64,000 nt of DNA, taken from contig JASANE010029472.1 of the NCBI GenBank assembly GCA_030248225.1, positions 49,495-113,494 of the forward strand, in the 5' to 3' direction. Below are positions 1-12,553 of this stretch, piece after piece (position 1 is the first letter of the stretch; every line of letters starts with the position of its first letter). The notes under the pieces were generated by a model. The model worked only from the letters and a program-made list of their open reading frames with translations, searched no databases and had not been told where the DNA came from. A program made the translations under genes and the position numbers. The stretch comes from Trileptium ribeirensis. Taxonomy: Eukaryota; Nematoda; Enoplea; Enoplida; Thoracostomopsidae.

Positions 1-29
1 TCCACGAGCTCCGTTCGTTTGCCGCCGTT

Positions 30-596
30 GTGACGATATTTGCAGAGTCTTTTTCCATCACGCTAGAAGGCGTTGCGTTGCAGAAGTGCGGTGTGCAGTC
101 GTTTAAGTCATGCCGCTTCCATGTCATAGGTTCACGTGCTTTGGGGCGAGACCAACGTTGTGGGGACGACGGCTATGCCGATTTCGATCAATACGAAGGG
201 TATGGCTTAACAGCCGCATTCGCTCTTGCTGTATATAATCGATTTAACGGCATTGTACGACGCATCCGGCGCTATAGTTTGCAGTTAGACACGCGGTCCA
301 ACTTAGACAGTCCAAGAATTCGACATCGACAGGAGTTTTCGAAGATGTTTGGATTCTGCACGCCACTGGCTATGCTCATCTGGCATACAGCAACGCGGAC
401 CGAATGGCGACATTGCAAATTTACCTCTTCGGTCCAGTGTCACACATGGCAACTGCAAAAACTTCAGTCCGCTGAATCTAGATCTTACTTAGTTATACGG
501 TGGCCAAAAACTTTCTCGGTAGGCCCCTACCGCAGATCACGCTGCCTAGGTAGCAAAACTGCGTCCATTATATATCTACTGTCGCATTGTTTATAG
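30..596 (+). other. unrecognised 188-codon open frame
   Basis: This open frame is longer than expected in the AT-rich surroundings and is richer in G+C than its flanks. I recognise no domain. A central part (around codons 50-75) faintly recalls the end of an RNA-recognition motif, but that may be chance. A second frame is open across about 300-470. No promoter, splice partner or polyadenylation signal could be tied to it. It may be a fragment of a mobile element or a decayed exon. Confidence 0.2.
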
Positions 597-1667
597 AAAT
601 ATCTGTATTGTCGATGCAGCAGGACATTACCGTTGTATTTTGATTGCTGATTATTAGGCCTATTCGTTTGTTCACGTTGTTCACTAGGTCATTGTATTTG
701 TTGGTGTATAGTCGGCGTCGGTAAAGCGTGCTCTGGCTTAACACATATGAAGCAATCGTCTGGCTTGACCACCGTTCGCATTACCCTGTGCAGTGTCAAA
801 TTAGACAGGGTGGGCGAAGATATTGAGTCCTGCAGAATACGCCTAGTAACTAGTCTGAGGGGTCAAACGATTTTTAGAGTCTCCCTCAGAGCAGCGAGAG
901 ACAACTAGATAAGTATATAAAAAGCACGTATATATATTATTAGTATTTATATATATCATGTATATATATTAAATATTGACCCACTCGAACTTAATATTCC
1001 TCGCTCCATATTGCCAGAATTGCAGGAACCCCGGCACACCACATTCCAATAAGGGCTAGGTGGTGATCGTATTTTAGCAAATTTCAAACAAGGTCCACTG
1101 AAGCACATCAGAAAGGGTAAAAACCCAACCATTAAATGCTTCAATCAACAAACAGAACCATTTAGCGACTTAACACGATAAGTTCATTCGTCACCACCAA
1201 TAAACAAGGAATCTGATAAATTCCTAGCCCGTAACGTACGGTTTCGTATCCGGATATCATATAGACGTTGCATCCTGTGAGTAGTAGCAAGACTAAAATA
1301 GTGGCTCTTAGCAGAGAAGACACGACCGGACAGAGATGCGCCATTTTTACCCCTACCACCACTCCAGAAACGTGGAATAACATTCTTTTGTAAAAGAGCA
1401 TATAGTACTTGCTGCATTTAACATGTAATCAATGGCCAGCCACAAAGAACACTTGTGCCTGCAAATTTGTTATTATATTCGGGAGGGTTGGCTAGTTTTT
1501 GCAAAAACAAAATATTTCGAACCGGGCAATGTTTACAATGGCTAAGTAGGCGAAGTTTACAGCTGAAAATTGAATATCGGTATCTATCAACTTTTACCTG
1601 AAATTTGGGGTATATTTTCGAGTACATAGTGTACCAAATACATAATTACGATGTAGAATTTCTACAG
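597..1667. other. no recognisable gene
   Basis: AT-rich sequence with a short run of TA repeats near 920-970. Short minus-strand frames at 956-1627 overlap one another and resemble nothing known. I see no feature I can support. Confidence 0.4.
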
Positions 1668-2710
1668 CATGCGATAACCCAAGGCATTAGCTATAAAGCA
1701 GGGAATAACCGGAACCAGCAACCGAAACCGTCCATTTAAACCGGATCCGGAACCTGGTCTTCGAAATTTGTAAAACAAATGAAGAAAGAAATTAAGGCAT
1801 AGTGGATTTAAAATACATTAAAAATAGCTTTTACATTAAACTTAATGTATCACGATGACATTACTGCTTTTCTGAAACTTTAAAGACTAAGGAAGGTAAT
1901 AATGTTTATTTATCGATCAATATGTTGGTTTTTGGACACCCAGAGCAAAAAAATGCCTCCCACTAATACAATTCATTGTCAGGAAACCAGTTTCAGGCTG
2001 CGTTGCATATAACGTTACTTTACTTCAATTTTGCATGATTTACAAAGTTTACAAGCGCACTGGCTGGTGCTTGACACAATTTATGTCAGCCAAGCATACG
2101 CTAGATACTTCCACGTAAGCAATACTCTGTTACCCAGTTGGACTGGTTTAATTCGAACGTAACCCGGAGACTTCTGAATGTGTAAAATAGCTGCTACAAG
2201 CATCGACCTGGCTTTGATTTGTTAACAAATTCTTCAGATTAAGATGAAAAATTCTTACTGAATTTATGTGCCATACTTACGTTTCACACGGCAAATTGCT
2301 GAGTTAATCTTTTCTTTACCTTGGTTGCATTGGAGCTTGATCATTGTATAATATATATTAGGTATGTTTGGATCAGGGATAAAGCAAAAATGTGGAACAT
2401 TTCAAACGAAATTTTTGAACCGGAATTCCGGTGCCGGCATGATTTTTGCCCTTTGCCGGAACCTCAACCGGTACACTATTTTCGCCGGAACCGGAATTCC
2501 GGTTACTCCCTGCTATAATGTATAGCCAAATTATCACTGTGCATGCCGGTGGGTACCGTCTGCTGTTAAAGAGTACAGATCGAGACTTCAGCACCCCGTT
2601 TACACCATGCGATAGCCTAAGGCATAAGGTATACTGTATAGCCAAATTATCACTGGGCACGCCGGCGGGTAGCGGCTGCTGTTAAAAGGGTGCCGAAGTC
2701 TCGATCTGTA
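1668..2710. repeat. local tandem duplication hosting a transposon
   Basis: A unit beginning near 1668 (catgcgataacccaaggcat) recurs near 2607 (catgcgatagcctaaggcat). The following segment at about 2519-2567 recurs at about 2634-2685. The first unit is interrupted by the element at 1699-2512; the second is not. A 22-bp stretch at about 2575-2596 is also present inverted at about 2689-2710. Confidence 0.6.
1699..2512 (+). mobile_element. non-autonomous hAT-like element, copy A
   Basis: The 814-bp element begins CAGGGAATAACCGGAACC and ends GGAATTCCGGTTACTCCCTG, so its tips form imperfect terminal inverted repeats rich in CCGGAA/TTCCGG. It is flanked by CTATAAAG and CTATAATG, a 7-of-8 match, as expected for an old hAT 8-bp target duplication. 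It carries no transposase. A longer copy is at 27813-28989 and an inverted, more diverged copy at 40857-41621. Assignment to hAT rests on the 8-bp duplications and the CAG termini. Confidence 0.8.
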
Positions 2711-4300
2711 GCAGGAGTCCGCTACGCCAACCCCCTTTCGAAAACCGAAAAACATAGAAATCTATTGCGGTTGTTCGTCACCGAACGATATTCCTTACGA
2801 GTTTGCACAGGGATACAGATGGTCAGACGTTTAGATTCCGGCCCACGAAAAACGAAAGTCTGCACCCCCCCCCGAAAAGCGCAAATAACTATCACCCAAT
2901 ACTTTTTTAAAAGCATTAAATACATAGTCGAAGCTGGAAAGAAATACGTTTAACCATAATGAAGAGGATTGCTCATTAATAAAGTTCAAACATAATTGTA
3001 TATATACATTTGATTTTTTCAAAATTTCAGTTGTTATTCATGGTGCGACGTAGGGACAAAATGAGTCACCCAATACCACCCCCTCCGAGAAAGCCTTTAC
3101 ACATCCGCCGTTTACATGCTTGTAGATGTGTTCCACCGCGGAGCCATTATAAACAGGACCACTTTGCCACCGGTTGCTAACAAAAATCTTATTTATCTGG
3201 CATTCCAAAAGCAAAAGATTTCAAGCTGTTGTACGATTAGTTCTCCATAAACCATTAGTTTAAGCCTATTTTACAATAAAACCTAATTGAATTTTTCGGT
3301 GAGAGGGGGCACAATTGTCTATTTTTGACCACTCTTACTCCAAAACGTGCAACTCGGCACGCCACAAGCTAGTACTCTAAAACCACAGTCTTTTCTGTTA
3401 CACCAAGCACTCACTTTGAAGGCTGTCAGCGAAATTTCTGAAAACAGCTGTTTTCCTATTTTTTGAAAAACGTTTGCCTCAATTTAATTGACAGAATAAT
3501 GGCGATGCGGCACCGCAAGTAATTTCAACGAAATATTAATCAATTTATAACAAGTATCAATGTTTTAGGCAATTGGTGTCAAATCAACCATACTAAAAGT
3601 TCGCTAGCTAAAACATTAGCTAATTAATTAGTAATATCAACAATATAATTAGCAGCCATGATAAAATCTTAGAGCTTTAAAAGCCACGTATTCATGATCA
3701 GCGTCATCGAAAACCCCGAGCGCAACAAATTAGTATTTTGAATTGATTTTAAAATTTGCATAAAATTACTTAATTAATTAACTAACTAGCATATATATAC
3801 GGCCAGGTTTTAGAGCTTCATAAACGTCATATTCGTGATCAGCGATGAAGAAAACGCCTGTTGCACTTTTTTCATTTTGAGCACTTTGATCATTTTCAAA
3901 AAATCAGCTAATTAATAATTAATTAGTAATTAGCTAATTAACTTACTAAATAGTATGTTTTAACTTCCTCGAATAGTACAATTCAGTTCAATAACACCAT
4001 ATTCACAATCACTAAAATAATGGATTTACACTAATGTAGTATATAATGGTAGTATATCCACAAATGTAGTAAAATAATAATGCACTAAAATAATATTCAT
4101 GGAAAAATAAGGAAAAAATTAAATCGGCCAAATATATAGTTATTGAGGACAGACGGCGCCGATTTTTCCCCTTTTAACAAAAACTATAACGCTTCGCTTC
4201 GCTAAGCTCAATAATTCCTTTCAGCAAACACAGAATATAATAATAAACACGACCATGGAACAGTAAAAAGAATTGAAAAAGTTAATCCTTACATCAATAA
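2711..4300. other. AT-rich sequence, presumed SRSF1 first intron
   Basis: No exon was found. At 3671-3960 two diverged units about 140 bp apart share phrases such as ttagagctt and tgatcagcg, followed by AATTAATTA-rich tracts, suggesting an old tandem duplication. Because the SRSF1 exon ends at 4307 with a donor pointing this way, this stretch should be intron. I searched it for the rest of RRM1 and did not find it. Confidence 0.4.
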
Positions 4301-4306
4301 ACTTAC

Positions 4307-4467
4307 CTTGGGTCTGAAAATTCAACGAACGCGAACGGTGGATCACCACGGTCTTTCAATTCAACACTCGTCATTTTACCATACTTCGAAAATAAATCCT
4401 CGATATCACGTGTGCGAATGTCAGGCGGTAAATTGCCAACATATACGGTGCAGTCGTTCCGTGACAT
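4307..4467 (-). CDS. SRSF1: SRSF1-type splicing factor, first coding exon (partial gene)
   Basis: SR proteins of this type bind exonic splicing enhancers and help choose splice sites in the nucleus. The exon runs from the ATG at 4467 to a consensus donor (GTAAGT at 4306-4301) and encodes 53 codons plus two bases. It holds most of the first RNA-recognition motif: RNP2 as [12 protein letters not shown] and RNP1 as [11 protein letters not shown], which match the SRSF1/SF2 RRM1 family pattern closely. The last two bases (AG) would complete an Arg codon, as in known SRSF1 proteins. The remaining RRM1, RRM2 and RS tail must lie beyond the left edge, since no matching exon is visible at 1-4300. The frame is clean. 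Confidence 0.93.
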
Positions 4468-4539
4468 TATAATTAGTAGTGTATACGTATTATATATGCA
4501 CTGAAAGAAATCAAAATTACAGCTATATATCTAACATGA

Positions 4540-5110
4540 GCTATCTTATCTAAACTTGAGCCAAATCGGTCCATCCAATAAAAAGTTATGGTAAAAAATG
4601 TAAAAAAACCCAAAATCCACATTTTTAAAAAAAAATCCGACCCCTGAAATTAGGACCCCTTGCTGAAGCCCCCTTAAGAGATAGAGCCCTGAAACCTTCT
4701 CCATTGGAAAGAGCGGGAAAAATTACCCCCGGTGGGGTTAGGGGGAAGAATCTTAACGCGAAGCTTTAGGAAAAAAATTGCCAGAAAAGCCTCCATATCC
4801 CCCAAAAATCCGAAAATAAAAGAATGTTGAATCAGCATATCGGAGGTTATACTTGAAAAGGGGTGACCCTGATCTCGAAGAGATCGGTTTTGGGGGTGAG
4901 AGATGATTGGGGGTCCAGAGACTATGGGTGCTATACCTGAAAAGACGGTGGGCCCCTTCCCTGATTTAAAAGGAGGGCCGTTTTTTCAGTCCAACGTCAT
5001 CGGTCCGCTATTGGCTGGGAATGAAATACCGGTCGCGGAACTTAAAAAGCCTCGCACAATTGCATTGTTCAATGTGTTCCGTGATCCTGGTTAGACTAAA
5101 TAGCTCGGGC
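4540..5110. repeat. dispersed repeat of the 'gagccaaatcggtcc' family
   Basis: This stretch has the wording of a repeat seen again near 21440-21580 and 49210-50240: phrases around aaatcggt, 'taccccc', 'ggggtccagag' and 'gaggaacc'. The 63-codon open frame at 4903-5094 lies inside it and is not considered a gene. Confidence 0.4.
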
Positions 5111-5640
5111 GGTTATGAAGATATCAACGTTTTATGTATTTAGGGTCCCATGGGACCATTCAAAAACCTATATTTGTTGACGCAATGCTTGAGCGTAAAT
5201 AATGGCAATATCAACACATCATATGCTGCTATATAAAGCATGACTTGCTCTATAAAATAATACCAACAGCACCCATACATAACTCATGCGGTTGCGGAGA
5301 AATTGACGTTGCATTTTGTATCCAATAAACATTCTTAAAGCCATTTTGAACCAACATTGCAACATAAATAATGGCAAGAGCAACACTCCAGCAGCTAAGA
5401 TTTATATATTACTAGCAAATCCCGAAGCGCTTACTCTAAATGACAAATTTTAAAATATTATTTGAAGTGTAATTTTCACGTAGCAGGGCCCCTAAGATTT
5501 GCCTTATTTGATGTTTATGTATCGCACTAATACAGTTTTATAACAAATATTTTACCGGCGAATTAAACTAATTGATGTGGTTGATTTTATACCGCATTTA
5601 TATAAAAGTACGAAACAAACTGCATGATTGACAAGTGTTT
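5111..5640. other. no recognisable gene
   Basis: AT-rich sequence. Two stretches around 5197 and 5368 share the phrase ataaataatggcaa and may be an old local duplication. Nothing else is supported. Confidence 0.35.
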
Positions 5641-6171
5641 CTGGTTAGAGATGAATTCGAAATAGTGGCAATTTCCTAACATGGCTTGATGAAAGTGTGT
5701 TTGACTCCCTCTTCGCTTACTCAAATTTTAATGCCTTTCGAAAAGATACAAATTCTAGAAGAGGTGGAGTGTTAATTATTAATATGATTCTTGCCTGTCC
5801 TGTGCTGTATCCTGTCGAATCTGAAAACGTTGAAATTGCCGCCTTCGATATAACTTACCACAGAGAAGTCATCCAAATACTTCCGAGGATTAGTCTAAAA
5901 TTTAGGTCGTATCATCACTGAAATGTCACATATCCATTGGCCCATTGTTGCAATAGGGGATTCAACCTACTCCAAACAAACTGGAGAAATTCAACACATT
6001 TTATCCTCCGGAATATCAATGTATGATTTAATACTGTTTACCACAATTTTTTCGGATTGGAGAGGTTTTGTAAAATCGGATCATTATCTATCGAAATCAA
6101 CTGGCTGGTCCACAGATTCAAAAAGGGTAAATTTTCGTGTACGATTTGAGAAAAGCAAATATCACATATAA
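5641..6171 (+). mobile_element. CR1-like LINE endonuclease fragment (decayed)
   Basis: From about 5680 the plus strand encodes TWLDESVFDS, then NAFRKDTNSRRGGVLI. This is the pattern of the apurinic-type endonuclease domain of CR1/Jockey-group non-LTR retrotransposons (tetWL..., RkDR...rGGGvli). A stop follows at 5919-5921. A second open frame from 5923 contains IVAIGDSTYSK where the family has a GDFN motif. No reverse transcriptase follows, so this is a short, broken fragment. Confidence 0.65.
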
Positions 6172-6360
6172 ACTATACATTTCTTACATAATTCTATATA
6201 CATACACCCAACAATAAACTGCAACCACAAGCTAAATCATCAAAATAAAGCCTAAAACTTCAAAATATTAAATACGAAACAAATTTAACGTACACTAGCA
6301 ACGTAATCTCATAGGTTTTATTTATAGAAAAAATTAATTTATAAATTTTAATATAACAAG

Positions 6361-6930
6361 TAACTCCCAAGCGATCGGTGAAAAAAAGAGGCGAGCGTGG
6401 CTTTAATTTTACGTTATTTTGTTTAATCAGCTATATCAGGCTGTGTTTGACTTATAGAACATCATAACACATATTGAATCTGGAATTCAGTGAAAATCCT
6501 AAAATCTAGGCGACACTAAACCCGTCCAAAACAACTAACGACACTTGAAACATTTCCGCTAGTCTATAAATCACCAAACCAGTCATAACCTGAAAACCTG
6601 TATAGGTAATTCTTGGTGACATATGCACAATACGTAACCAAGTAACAGAAGACAGAACGTATTCTGGAAACCGGTTTCATTTACTCGAAACCGGAGAAGA
6701 GGCTTGAAAAAACCACGCTGGACACAAGATAACCAAATCATTGTATTCATCGTTTAGCAAAATGTATATATAGACCATTCTTGATACCCTGAAAACAATA
6801 CAAAGCAAACAAATGAAAATGGACTACATTTCGAAAATTCATTTCGTCGATTGTAAAATCTTTGAAACCCCGTGAAAACTTATAGTCAGAGACTTATCTA
6901 TATCTCACACACACGGCATCCAGGATGCTC
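6361..6930. repeat. dispersed repeat family, copy 1
   Basis: The stretch contains 'gcgagcgtggcttta', 'aaacaactaa', 'ctagtctataaatcaccaaa' and 'gataaccaaatcattgta'. The same order of phrases returns at 33838-34350 and in part at 10310-10470. It is a non-coding interspersed repeat of unknown class. Confidence 0.5.
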
Positions 6931-8359
6931 GATAAACTAATAGGCACTCATTGTCATACATTGACATACAAAGCGTTGAAAAGCTTACTTTTTCGCTGCA
7001 CGTTTAGCAAGTTCAACATTGCATATTTCAGTTCTGTGCTTGACCGCAACCGTTGTGGTTATTAAGGGAAAGAGTTCGAAGATAGCCAAGAGCCGATATT
7101 ATATAGATGCACGTCCTTGAAAGCAGTACTACGCAAGACGAATGAATTGTACATTTTAAAGCGATTAGTGGGATTTAGCTGCGGCCTTTGTTCCAGACAT
7201 TCTTCACAACTGGTGTATATATTTTGTTTAGTTTATGCATCATTTTTCTTAAGATGTATGCGGCAGGGCCGGATTTTGTCACAGTCTGCAGCGGCTCTAA
7301 AGCCATGCTTAGGTAGCCGCGATTAGCCAGTGTGATGACATTTTTTGGCCGATTCAGACCGTGCAAATATATTAGCTAATAGTAAAGTGAGGCTGATAAA
7401 TTATCACAAGGGCCGGAACCGGCTTTAAAACCCGGAAATATATGATGACAATGAAAAATCAATAAAAATGGACATTGGGATACATATGGTAGTATGTTCG
7501 TAACTCACCCTTCCAGTTTTACGATAGCATAATTTTCATGCATGAAAGAGCATGTTTTATATAGCTATTTGGTTCGCTTGTAAATGCGCTCAAACAAAAA
7601 TTTTGAAAATATCGATGTTTACGTATTTATTTTACCTGCATTTATGCGTCTTGCTTTATTCCCTACTAATCTTACCTTTTTAAGCCTAAAGCCATATATT
7701 TTTCCTGTAACACAATCTGCTAAACTGATTGTAATAAATATTTTTTCAGTAGCCCGTTCCGGCTATCAATCCCTGAGACATAGCCACTCCGTGGTCGTAC
7801 AAACATACTGACATAGCTTGTCTATTTATTTTATTTATGAAGAGCCGATAGCGTAGTTTTCAGCCCAGACTTGTGCCTGAGCGATTTAGGTTCTAAGCAA
7901 GTTTGTTCAAGATTGTACAAACAACCCGTTGATTGATAAGAAGCAAATGGTTGGTAATATTAATAAAAAATGGTCCTCGCCTTTTTGTGGTTTCCAGTTT
8001 TCTCCAGGGAAATATTGTAAGTTTTTCTGTGTGTCTATATGAGATACTTATATTTTTATAATAATTTTACAAGTTCTCATTTAACTTATTTTCTTGGGCG
8101 GAAAATTGGAAAAACAGAAAAATGGGAGCTACTTAAATTTACCATTTACCAAACAACTTCGTATTTCTTCAATTCCCAGTCTCCCATTTTTTATTTCGTG
8201 TTTTCCTTTTTTGATAATCTACCATTTCATTTTTTCTCTGAATTAGACGCTTTTCAATTTCCATATTTTCTCGAATTTTCGACATACCGTACTCATTTTC
8301 GCAATTTACGAATCCGAGTTGGAACAATTACTGACAGTGCTCAACAACAATGACAATTT
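6931..8359. other. AT-rich, no recognisable gene
   Basis: Several short open frames (for example 8039-8353) are rich in Phe and Tyr because of T-rich sequence and show no domain. I see no supported feature. Confidence 0.4.
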
Positions 8360-9345
8360 CGCAATGCCAACGAAGCGCCTAATTTATTGAGGCACTCGAA
8401 CACGAAATCTACAAAATTGTCAAAGCGACGACTGATCGTATACAGCGATCCGCCATCACACCTGGTCCACCCGAACAAACGTTGAAGTCCATCAAGTTGC
8501 CACATATTTGCGAAAGCGACGTTCGAGGGTCATCCATCCTGATCGATCAGTTGTTGGTCCAAAATCCGCTCAATATTAAAAAACAGGGTCTTTTATTCCT
8601 TACCGATGTTACATCGGTAAGGAATAAAAGTAAGGAAATACTTATTTATATACTAACTATCAACCATACTACATACTTATTTATACTACATATTCTGAAT
8701 TCTGTTGCTAATCTAGCATGATTTTTGCGTTTCTGGCGGTGCATGTAGACAAACTGAACACGTAGGTGACAAATATACATCCGACGATCAAAAAAAAGGT
8801 GCTCACGAGACCGACCCCCTAGACAAATTTGGCCGACCAGGGGGGGTTACGCCCCTTGAGATGTCCGCGACCCACGGCCCCCCCCGTGGGGGCCTCTACC
8901 CCCCTGGCATGAGCGACCGTCGGCATGTATGCCGACGTACTACATTTTCGATTAGGGAGCAACGACAAACAATAGCTACGGCTCGATGAAACCTAGTGTT
9001 GTCACCCAACTAATCGAAAGCGAAGATCGTAAACTGCACAAACTCTTGGAAACGAAAGAAATCAATGATAGAAATTCTCGGCAGATCTTACGACATTTAC
9101 AATTGGCTTCTGGACATTCTAGATTTAGGCTGTTTTCCATCCAAAGAAATGTTTCCCGAATCAATCTGATGAAGGAATTTGCTCTAGTACAACATTGCAA
9201 CTGAAACACAAACTGACTTTGTGGACAAAACGGTAGAACATATAGAAACAGAGTTGCGCATACACGTCTCGATCGGCCGGTCGAAACTGGGAGGAAGACG
9301 AAAGTCGCACAGCAGTTGACAAAATTGAAGGACATGGTGGTAACT
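8360..9345 (+). mobile_element. remnant of an LTR-retrotransposon gag region
   Basis: The frame at 8986-9204 encodes SEDRKLHKLLETKEINDRN followed by RQILRHLQ. This resembles the conserved gag segment of Gypsy-type elements (seEqRLrqLL..eelGDRkPSqLLRhmq). An upstream piece at 8455-8640 may be an earlier part of the same gag. The frames are broken, no protease, reverse transcriptase or LTRs were seen, and a G+C-rich block at 8810-8945 separates the two pieces. Gypsy rather than BEL/Pao is a judgement from memory of the motif. Confidence 0.45.
8590..8630. repeat. perfect 20-bp hairpin
   Basis: Arms 8590-8609 and 8611-8630 are exact reverse complements around one central T (cttttattccttaccgatgt and its complement). 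It sits inside the gag-like remnant. Confidence 0.9.
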
Positions 9346-10989
9346 AACGGTTAGGCATCGACGTCGACCAAATCATTTCAGTAAACGGTACAAACGATAA
9401 TACAGTAGACGATCACAGCCTGAAAGTTGACCGCTACGAAACGCCAATGGGGTGTGGTGCTATCACTTCACTTTTGATCATAAAAAAGTAGAGAACCTGG
9501 GCAATTTTAAACTCAGCCAGTAGGGAAACGCCTGTAGTTCGGCTACAACGCAAGGCCATTATTTCCAGAAAATTGTTGGGGGGGGCTTGAATAAACTTAA
9601 AATTTAATAATATATATAAAAATTGCGTCAATTTGTTCCATGCGCCGTTCATGTTTAATATCCTGCTGTTTTGAACTTTTGTGCATCTATACTCGTACCT
9701 CTATCGAAAAGACGGTAAATGGTCAGATTCTTGCAGTACAGCAATATCTTAGTGCAGGAAGGCGCCATGGGGCGGAAAAGACATCTTTCCCCAACTGTTG
9801 CTGACGCACGAGAAAGATTAAACTATTTATAACCAATAAAATAAACACTAATTTCCTGGTCCCCACATTTTTGACGATCCCTTCACTTTTAAAGAGCGTG
9901 CGATGTCCTCAGCTTGGGATATTCGGCTAACCCTCACTCTATTGCATTTATCATTAGGGTGTCCAACTTACATTGTTTCTGCAAACTGACACTGAGTAAA
10001 GCTTGTGTGGTGCACGTGCACTAAACACATTTTAAAAAATCCATAAAATTCTAAAAATTTATAGGTTTCTCGGACCAGTCGTCATTGTACAATTCGTCCC
10101 AACTTGTCAATATCGGGTTTGGCCCAAATGCCGAGAGTTGGCTGCTGACACCTTAGAATGATTTCAGCTTCTCGTACAGGTCAGTGTTGCAGATAAACTT
10201 TGCTGATGCGCATATGCTCTTCGCATTGATTTTTACCCGCCTTTTATAGTTTCCAGTTTGGATCGCGTAGGATTTTAACCATTTCCGAAAGGCGGGTTTC
10301 TTGATACCAAGTACCAAACTACTGAAGACAGAGTATAGTCAGGAAACGAAAAGATATGAAATATATGTGCTGGTTCTTAGATAACCAAACAATCGTAACC
10401 AGCATGCCTAAATACATACAGATCATTCGTGATGGTCTATATATGACACGCAATACACAACCAAACAAAACCCTTTGCCAGAAATAGTAATTTTTCAATT
10501 TTCGACTTATTATTGCTTGTTTCACCTTTACAACCAATGTCCATTAGGTTACCAAGCACACTGGATATGATGGTTTTGCTATCTAGAGTCCAACGTGACT
10601 ATATTTATACACTTTCATGGTGTTTCAAAGATTTTAAGGTAGGCAAACAGACAATCTCGTTTGCTATAAATTATTCATATGGCTAATTTTCTTATATCTG
10701 AACAACCGTTTTGTGGAATCGTTTTAAGGATAAACAAATATGTATTTAGCATTGTGAAAAGCTTGACATAGGTACCGTAGGACACAGATTTGATGTTCAC
10801 TTGCGAGCCCAAGCTAAGCTTAGGTTTAGAATCAGTATATATATAATATAATGATGAAAAATGATCTAATTTTTGCGCACTAGTGATTTATCCAAACGGA
10901 ATTTGAAGCAGTATTATATGCTGAATGTACTTTAGGGCCTTTGAGGTTTGCACAGCATTGTATTGTACTAGTCACACAACCAAATATAC
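9346..10989. other. no recognisable gene; part of a dispersed repeat
   Basis: Mostly AT-rich sequence without coding signal. The part at about 10310-10470 (cttagataaccaaacaatcg, then 'atgacacgcaatacacaacc') belongs to the repeat family at 6361-6930 and 33838-34350. Confidence 0.35.
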
Positions 10990-11245
10990 CAGACGCCTAA
11001 CGTTACGGGCCTTTGCTCAGGTTCACTGGAGAGTAATATAATGACATAAAGCAAATGCCCTTAAATATAAGGGCATTTGCTTTATTTTGATTAGGGGCCA
11101 TTGCATTTTTCAACATATCTCAACAAAATCTTAACGTACAGGCGCAAGCATTAGCTCAAATTGAAGCTTTTGATTTGGGCAACAAGAATTTTCACAAATC
11201 TTAATTTCGACCTATATTGTGAACAAGGTCCTTTGCTCAGAACAA
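10990..11245. repeat. cluster of inverted 'CTGAGCAAAGG' repeats with a 17-bp hairpin
   Basis: gcctttgctcag at about 11005 and cctttgctcag at about 11229 are minus-orientation copies of the motif found near 24.9, 25.1 and 30.7 kb. Between them, 11047-11063 and 11068-11084 are exact 17-bp inverted repeats (taaagcaaatgccctta) around a 4-base loop. Confidence 0.6.
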
Positions 11246-12240
11246 CAGCGATGTAGCAATGTAACAAATTTAAACCATTGGGCTGGAAAACGGTAGGTCA
11301 CCCCAAACACTAGTTCAGCGCCGCTACTGCGTCTGATTTGCTTGACAGGTATGCGATAAATACCGCATGAGAATCTCCAAAGGCGGTTTATTGAAATCCA
11401 TGATATCCGCCCCAAAAAGACTGCCAGGCAATAATATATTCTTTATTTGCAATCACTATAATATATATAATGGAAATCATTAATGACAATAATATAACAA
11501 ATATATATTGTCGCCGATAAGCTGGAAAATCCTTCCCTTAGGGTCCGCTACCTTGGAGCCCAGGCTTGTCTCTAGAACCAAGCCTGAAAGCTCGATTTCC
11601 CCTCTACTCTAAATTTCATATTTTTGTACAGCAGTTACAGAAATAGAGAAAAACGGAGCCGAGACAACAGATCCTAGCAAAAGATATACTTGGATTTTTC
11701 GTGAATAAAAATTTATATTTTCGCGTGTAGACCTTTCAAGATCTATAATTTTCTTTATATGTTCTTTAAAGGTATTTTTTGTTCCGGGGTACGGATACCA
11801 GTGAAAATATTATGTTCACCTATAACGGATTGCCGAACAAATTTCCAGTATTAATATTGAACAGCTATCTACACAATAATTTAGTTCCCTCATAAATCCG
11901 GCTCAAAAGTGTTATATAATATGCAACAGGTCAACAGGTTTTGATATTATTGATACTGTGTAAACAAACTAATAACCACATTAAATGTATATATTTTTCC
12001 AAGTTAAACTTTTAAAATATATTTTTATAATTTCATACTTGTTAAGCTCACATTAGTTAAGAGATCCGATACTGTAACGGATGAAATATTTCGCCAATAC
12101 TTTAATTTCCGCCCATAAACTGTACGAGGTCTCTATTGTTATTTTTCAAACATTTTTATAAGATTTTACTATGTCTGATCTCATTAGCTGATGATGCTTT
12201 TTTAGCTCAGCTGAAAAATTCTCCATCGGAAAAACCTGTA
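11246..12240. other. no recognisable gene
   Basis: AT-rich sequence downstream of the FBXO21 polyadenylation signal. I see nothing I can support. Confidence 0.35.
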
Positions 12241-12246
12241 TTTATT
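12241..12246 (-). terminator. polyadenylation signal of FBXO21
   Basis: AATAAA on the minus strand, about 117 bases downstream of the FBXO21 stop codon at 12363-12365. It is the first canonical signal after the stop and is the likely 3' end of the gene. Confidence 0.6.
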
Positions 12247-12362
12247 ATCGTAAAAAACCGTAAACTAGGTAATAGTAAATAAGACCGTCGACAAAAATTA
12301 TTATAGTTCTGTCGATTCATTTTTTAATGCGAACAATAATTTATAAGGTTTTGGTCGATATT

Positions 12363-12553
12363 TCAGTCCATTACTGATGATTCGTCCGTTGGATGCCGGT
12401 TACACTCGGCACAAACCTTGGCGACGTCATCTGGATACCATTCAGCCGTGTCTTCGTTCACACAATAATGCGTCCCGGCAAATTCATTAAAATATCGGCC
12501 CACATCTGGATGACTGATCGGGGTTTGTTCGCCAACATAATAATCCAGATTAT
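12363..12553 (-). CDS. FBXO21: FBXO21 exon 7 (last)
   Basis: Acceptor TTTTTTCTAG at 12563-12554. Two bases complete an Asp codon, then 62 codons and TGA at 12365-12363. It carries PISHPDVGRYFNEFAGTHY, the C-terminal signature of FBXO21 proteins. Confidence 0.93.

Noticed and set aside
30..596. Rest of SRSF1 near the left edge
   Set aside because: The SRSF1 exon is on the minus strand and this frame is on the plus strand with no RRM2 or RS repeats.
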